From Acetivibrio cellulolyticus CD2 (GTDB taxonomy: Bacteria; Bacillota; Clostridia; Acetivibrionales; Acetivibrionaceae), in the NCBI RefSeq assembly GCF_000179595.2, contig NZ_JH556659.1:380224-414915 (forward strand): DNA of 34,692 nucleotides, written 5' to 3'. Position numbers and translations under genes: made by a program. The notes under the pieces are model-generated. The model saw only the letters and a program-made list of their open reading frames with translations. It was not told the origin of the DNA and made no database searches. Positions 31,326-34,692 of this stretch are shown piece after piece (position 1 is the first letter of the stretch; the number at the start of each line of letters is the position of its first letter).

Positions 31326-32624
31326 TTGTTTACCGAAATACTGGTTTTAATTTTGCTCATAGTGCTGAATGCGTTTTTTGCTGGATCTGAGATTGCTTTG
31401 ATTTCAATAAATGATAATAAATTAAAGTTGATGGCTGAGGAAGGGAATAAGAAGGCCATTTTACTAAAAAAACTTGTAGACGAGCCAAGCAGGTTTCTTG
31501 CAACTATCCAAATAGGGATAACCCTTGCCGGTTTTTTTGCAAGTGCGTTTGCGGCAGATAAATTTTCAGGAAGACTGGTTAAGTTGATACAGCTTACAGG
31601 AGTGCCTATTCCTGAGGGCGTGCTTGATAGTGTTTCTATGATACTGATTACTATATTATTATCATATTTTTCGCTTGTTTTTGGAGAATTGGCACCTAAA
31701 AGACTAGCAATGAAGAAGGCTGAACCGATTGCTATGCTTGTTGCAACTCCCTTAAATTTTTTGTCGATTGTTACTTCACCATTTGTAAAGTTTCTTACAT
31801 TATCCACAAACACTATTGTAAGATTGTTTGGGGTTGATCCGACTAAGGATGATGAAAATGTTACAGAAGAGGAAATTCGAATGATGGTGGATGTTGGGGA
31901 AGAAAGAGGAGCCATTGATGAAACAGAGAAAGAGATGATCAATAACATCTTTGAGTTTAATAATAAGATTGTTTCAGAAATAATGACACACAGAACTGAG
32001 ATTGCAGCTTTACCGGTTGATGCAAGCCTTGATGAGGTAATTGATTTTATAAATCTAGAAAAATACTCAAGGATACCGGTTTATGAAGACAGTATTGATA
32101 ACATAGTAGGTATAATGCATTCGAAATATCTTATTAAGTATTTGACTGAAGATGGTGATAAAGAAAAATTTGACTTAAAGAATCTTGTAAGGAAACCATA
32201 TTTTGTTCCTGCTTCTAAAAGAACGGATGAGCTGTTTAAGGAACTCCAGCGCAATAGCACTCATATCGCGGTTATAATTGATGAATATGGAGGAACGGCT
32301 GGTATAGTTTCTTTGGAAGATTTAATTGAAGAGATAGTTGGAAATATATTTGACGAAGATGATGAGATTGAGAAAGATATTGATAAATTAGACGAAAACA
32401 CATTTATTATAAATGGTACTACAAGTTTAGTTACCGTTAGGGATTATCTGGATGTGGATCTTCCGACTGAAGATTATGATACATTGAGTGGTTTTGTAAT
32501 TGGACAGTTGGGTAGAATACCCGATAAAGATGATAGCCCGAGCATTGAATTTAATGGTCTTGTTTTCAAGGTTGCGAAGGTTGATGAGAAGAGGGTAGCC
32601 AAGGTAAAAGTTTGCAGAGCTTAG
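31326..32624 (+). CDS. CNNM/CorC-type hemolysin-family transporter with CBS domains
   Basis: This 432-residue membrane protein has the usual three parts. Residues 1 to about 190 are a DUF21/CNNM transmembrane domain (FAGSEIALISINDNKLK, then ATIQIGITLAGFFASAFAA and ELAPKRLAMKKAEPI). A CBS pair follows at about 205-330 (IMTHRTEIAALPVDAS; IAVIIDEYGGTAGIVSLEDLIEEIVG). A CorC_HlyC domain closes the protein (about 345-430). Related proteins move magnesium or other cations; the hemolysin name is historic. The start is TTG 31326, 10 bases after GGAGG (31311-31315); the ATG next to GGAGG is out of frame. A hairpin repeat and a terminator follow. Confidence 0.9.
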   Translation: MFTEILVLILLIVLNAFFAGSEIALISINDNKLKLMAEEGNKKAILLKKLVDEPSRFLATIQIGITLAGFFASAFAADKFSGRLVKLIQLTGVPIPEGVLDSVSMILITILLSYFSLVFGELAPKRLAMKKAEPIAMLVATPLNFLSIVTSPFVKFLTLSTNTIVRLFGVDPTKDDENVTEEEIRMMVDVGEERGAIDETEKEMINNIFEFNNKIVSEIMTHRTEIAALPVDASLDEVIDFINLEKYSRIPVYEDSIDNIVGIMHSKYLIKYLTEDGDKEKFDLKNLVRKPYFVPASKRTDELFKELQRNSTHIAVIIDEYGGTAGIVSLEDLIEEIVGNIFDEDDEIEKDIDKLDENTFIINGTTSLVTVRDYLDVDLPTEDYDTLSGFVIGQLGRIPDKDDSPSIEFNGLVFKVAKVDEKRVAKVKVCRA

Positions 32625-32628
32625 TAGG

Positions 32629-32700
32629 TTAGCCTCCTGGAGTGATATTTAAAAAGCAAAAGCGAAGTGGTTCAATGCTCCGGAGCTTTTACTTGTAAGT
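32629..32700 (+). repeat. Intergenic hairpin repeat, copy 3
   Basis: TTAGCCTCCTGGAGTGA (32629-32645) matches 12721-12737 with one change. AAAAGC/GCTTTT arms enclose TTCAATGCTCCGGAG, and CCGGAGCTTTTACTTG parallels CCGGAGTTTTTATTG in copy 1. It lies directly after the CorC-type gene. Confidence 0.6.
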
Positions 32701-32724
32701 AAATACTACGCGCGAAATTTGGAA

Positions 32725-32776
32725 AAGGAAGTATTGTGAAACTACTTTGAAGTGGAGGAGGCATACTTCCTTTTTT
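32725..32776 (+). terminator. Terminator before the stalk-domain gene
   Basis: GGAAGTAT (32727-32734) pairs with ATACTTCC (32763-32770), with a smaller inner hairpin, followed by six Ts. Confidence 0.75.
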
Positions 32777-32927
32777 GTATGGCCTTTCTATGAGTAACTG
32801 TTAAGAAATAATTATATAAAATTTAATAGAAAGTTAATTGTTAGTTTATTTTTCCACATTAATCCTGTGATACAATATAGTTGCCAAATTCAGGACCTCA
32901 AATTCATAAAGGGAGGGTGTACGTGTT

Positions 32928-34082
32928 ATGGCAAAAGAGAAAATAGGTTTATTTATTGCTGTTTTAATAGGTGTTTTAGCCTTTTTCAATTTGTTTGCTT
33001 ATGCATCAGATAATGTAGAGATAACCGACTTAAATGTAATAATTAATGGAAAGACAGTTAGTTTCAGCGGTGTGCCTATAATTTTGAACGGCAGGACAAT
33101 GCTTCCCTTTAGAGAGGTATTAACTAATCTTGGCGTACCGGATGATGAGGAGCACATTATTTGGAATGGTGTCCAAAAAAGTGTTACTGTTATATATGGC
33201 AGTCAGAAAATATGCTTAAAAGCTAATGATAAGTCTGCGCATGTTGGTGATTTGGAGGTTGTCATGGATGTTGCTCCGATTATTAATTCGAAAAACAATA
33301 GAGTATACATTCCGGTAAGATTTATTGCTCAAGCTCTAGGAAATAAAGTGGTTTGGGATGAATCAACCAAGTCTGTCCTGATAAAGAATGAACAGGGTTA
33401 TGAACAGGTTAAAGCTACTTTGGAGAAAATAAATAATTCAATTAGCGAAATACAAAAGTACAAGTATGTTATGGATCACGATGTAACATTTAAAAATACA
33501 GATTCGGGAGAGAATAGTCTCTGGAAAATACAAGCCCAGGTTGATAGGGAAAACAAGGCAATTCATCAATTGCTTAGTTGGAATGATCTTGCAGCGCAGT
33601 ATCATATGGAGATGTTCTTTAAAGATAATGAAATTTTTAAGCAAAGCATGATGGGTTGGATAAAAGACGAGGTCAGCGGTACAGATTACCTCAGTCAATA
33701 TAATCAAAACACTTTCCTGGATGATTTAGCAGTTAGTGATTTACTTTGTGCTGGCTTGGTGCAGAAGCAAGGTAATACCCCCGAGGTAATTGTTTTGTCT
33801 GGAGATGTGTACATAGATGAACTTATACATAAGGCTCTGCATAGAGCGCCTTTTAAATTTGATGAGGGTGTATATCAATATGACTTGAAACTGGAAAAGT
33901 TTAATGTTGAGATAATTCTTGATAAAAGTTCAAGTTTATTACGCAGTATAAATATGTATATTGAGGGAAACTTAGATTATTTGTATAATGAAGTTGAAGA
34001 TGAAGAATTCGAAATGAAAGTTAAGTTACTATTTAGCGAGTATGACACTGATTTTAAAATCACAGTTCCGAGTGTTAACTGA
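32928..34082 (+). CDS. Copper amine oxidase N-terminal-like stalk domain protein, exported
   Basis: The 384-residue protein has a signal peptide ([21 protein letters not shown], cut near AYA-SD). A stalk domain of the copper-amine-oxidase N-terminal type follows: [31 protein letters not shown], then [30 protein letters not shown]. This domain is common in clostridial surface proteins and has no oxidase activity. The C-terminal 220 residues do not match a family I know; they are predicted mixed helix/strand with an acidic [11 protein letters not shown] region. ATG 32928 follows GGGAGGG by 10 bases. An extended -10 (TGATACAAT at 32868-32876) may be its promoter. It is followed by a terminator, so it is likely a single-gene unit. 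Confidence 0.8.
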   Translation: MAKEKIGLFIAVLIGVLAFFNLFAYASDNVEITDLNVIINGKTVSFSGVPIILNGRTMLPFREVLTNLGVPDDEEHIIWNGVQKSVTVIYGSQKICLKANDKSAHVGDLEVVMDVAPIINSKNNRVYIPVRFIAQALGNKVVWDESTKSVLIKNEQGYEQVKATLEKINNSISEIQKYKYVMDHDVTFKNTDSGENSLWKIQAQVDRENKAIHQLLSWNDLAAQYHMEMFFKDNEIFKQSMMGWIKDEVSGTDYLSQYNQNTFLDDLAVSDLLCAGLVQKQGNTPEVIVLSGDVYIDELIHKALHRAPFKFDEGVYQYDLKLEKFNVEIILDKSSSLLRSINMYIEGNLDYLYNEVEDEEFEMKVKLLFSEYDTDFKITVPSVN

Positions 34083-34121
34083 AGTTTTTTTAAAAGATTT
34101 AAATTAAAGGATTGAATAAAG

Positions 34122-34155
34122 AATAGGACATGGATATATAAGTGTCCTATTTTTG
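34122..34155 (+). terminator. Terminator after the stalk-domain gene
   Basis: AATAGGACA (34122-34130) pairs with TGTCCTATT (34143-34151) and runs into TTTTTG. Confidence 0.85.
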
Positions 34156-34162
34156 TTTGGGT

Positions 34163-34692
34163 GTAAGCGTAAAATACAACCCGTCTACAATTACTACTCC
34201 TTCTGTTGTAAAATCTTATTATTAAGTCTGCAGGATTCAGGCAAATCATCCGACCAAGGCATTAAGGAATCCAGCACACTCTGATCTTTGACATCTACAT
34301 TTGGAAGCGTTTCCAGCAAATAAGTCAGATATTCAAAAGGCTTAAGATTATTTGCTCTGGAAGTTTCAATAATACTGTAAATCATTGCACTTGAGGTAGC
34401 TCCGCTTGGAGTATTGCAAAACAGGAAGTTTTTACGTGATATAACAAATCCTTTTATACTCCGTTCCGAAATGTTATTATCGCAATAAAGTCTACCATCA
34501 AGTAAGTAATTATTAAGCTTATCCCATTGGTTCAAACAATAATTAACAGCTTTACCAGTGGCACTCTTAGGTGTAATTCGAGGTCTTTGCTGCTTGAGCC
34601 ATTTGTAAAACTCATCCAATATAGGCTTGCTTTTTTTGAGTCTGCCTTCATATCTTTCGTCTGGGCTCGCATCTTCAAGCTCATGCTCAATA
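34163..34692 (-). mobile_element. IS66-family insertion sequence, 3' part (cut by window edge)
   Basis: This covers the transposase fragment plus the short end up to GTAAGCGT at 34163, which fits the GTAA start typical of IS66 terminal repeats. The other end and any 8-bp target duplication are outside the window. Confidence 0.6.
34194..34692 (-). CDS. tnpC: IS66 transposase (TnpC), C-terminal part
   Basis: The frame is open past the window edge, so at least 165 residues of the C-terminal part are visible. The catalytic-core end reads [20 protein letters not shown], with the Glu of the DDE triad in ISER, then [41 protein letters not shown], which is the IS66 C-terminal signature. The stop at 34194 is natural and family-like. 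An in-frame TTG at 34619 is only an internal codon. The IS seems complete on this side; whether the element is active depends on the missing N-terminal part. Confidence 0.92.
   Translation of the reverse strand, partial: IEHELEDASPDERYEGRLKKSKPILDEFYKWLKQQRPRITPKSATGKAVNYCLNQWDKLNNYLLDGRLYCDNNISERSIKGFVISRKNFLFCNTPSGATSSAMIYSIIETSRANNLKPFEYLTYLLETLPNVDVKDQSVLDSLMPWSDDLPESCRLNNKILQQKE

Noticed and set aside
31235-31948. 237-codon ORF on the minus strand
   Set aside because: It lies opposite the well-supported CorC-type gene, has no ribosome site and a Ser/Ile-rich composition typical of antisense frames.
1-34692. CRISPR array, tRNA or rRNA genes
   Set aside because: No regularly spaced repeats with spacers, and no cloverleaf or rRNA-like stretches were seen.

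Overview
The window looks like a chromosomal segment of a low-GC, spore-forming anaerobic Firmicute, most likely a cluster III clostridium of the Ruminiclostridium/Acetivibrio type. This is an inference from several features: strong Shine-Dalgarno sites, a T-box leader, the spore protease YyaC, an SLH-anchored surface protein, a Cthe_2159-type beta-helix lipoprotein, a membrane pyrophosphatase and a copper-amine-oxidase-like stalk protein. Nothing in the window names the species. I saw no tRNA, rRNA or CRISPR array.

Layout, left to right. Positions 1-1200 hold the end of a two-gene transposon (Mu-type DDE transposase tail plus ExeA-type AAA ATPase), followed at once by an SLH-domain exported protein with three cadherin-like repeats. 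Next come an ABC-F ribosome factor and a DEAD-box helicase (3.0-6.1 kb), which are tightly coupled and preceded by a terminator-like hairpin. A large, highly palindromic 210-bp element (6.17-6.38 kb) separates them from a tRNA-dihydrouridine synthase. A heterodimeric ABC exporter follows (7.6-11.1 kb), its two halves carrying complementary degenerate ATP sites, and then a methyltransferase-like protein. A zinc-ribbon small protein and YyaC come next. A three-gene surface module (13.9-17.9 kb) encodes an NAGPA-type glycosidase, a GT2/GtrA glycosyltransferase and a beta-helix lipoprotein.

On the minus strand, amtB-glnK (ammonium uptake and its PII sensor) lies behind a structured leader with its own terminator. 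After ybaK and trmB comes a group of proteins of unknown function at 21.5-23.6 kb: a small ORF, an acidic-tailed protein and a 450-aa partner. It is followed by a DUF2809 membrane protein, a metallophosphoesterase and an FG-GAP-like protein. hppA (minus strand) encodes a pyrophosphate-driven proton pump whose signature lysine predicts K+ independence. trpB-trpA sit behind a consensus promoter and a tryptophan T-box. A 33-codon small gene, a CorC-type CBS protein and a stalk-domain protein lead to a truncated IS66 transposase at the right edge.

The best candidates for undescribed biology are the uncharacterised operon at 21.5-23.6 kb, the structured amtB leader, the palindromic element at 6.2 kb, the dispersed intergenic hairpin repeats, and the NAGPA/GtrA/beta-helix surface module.
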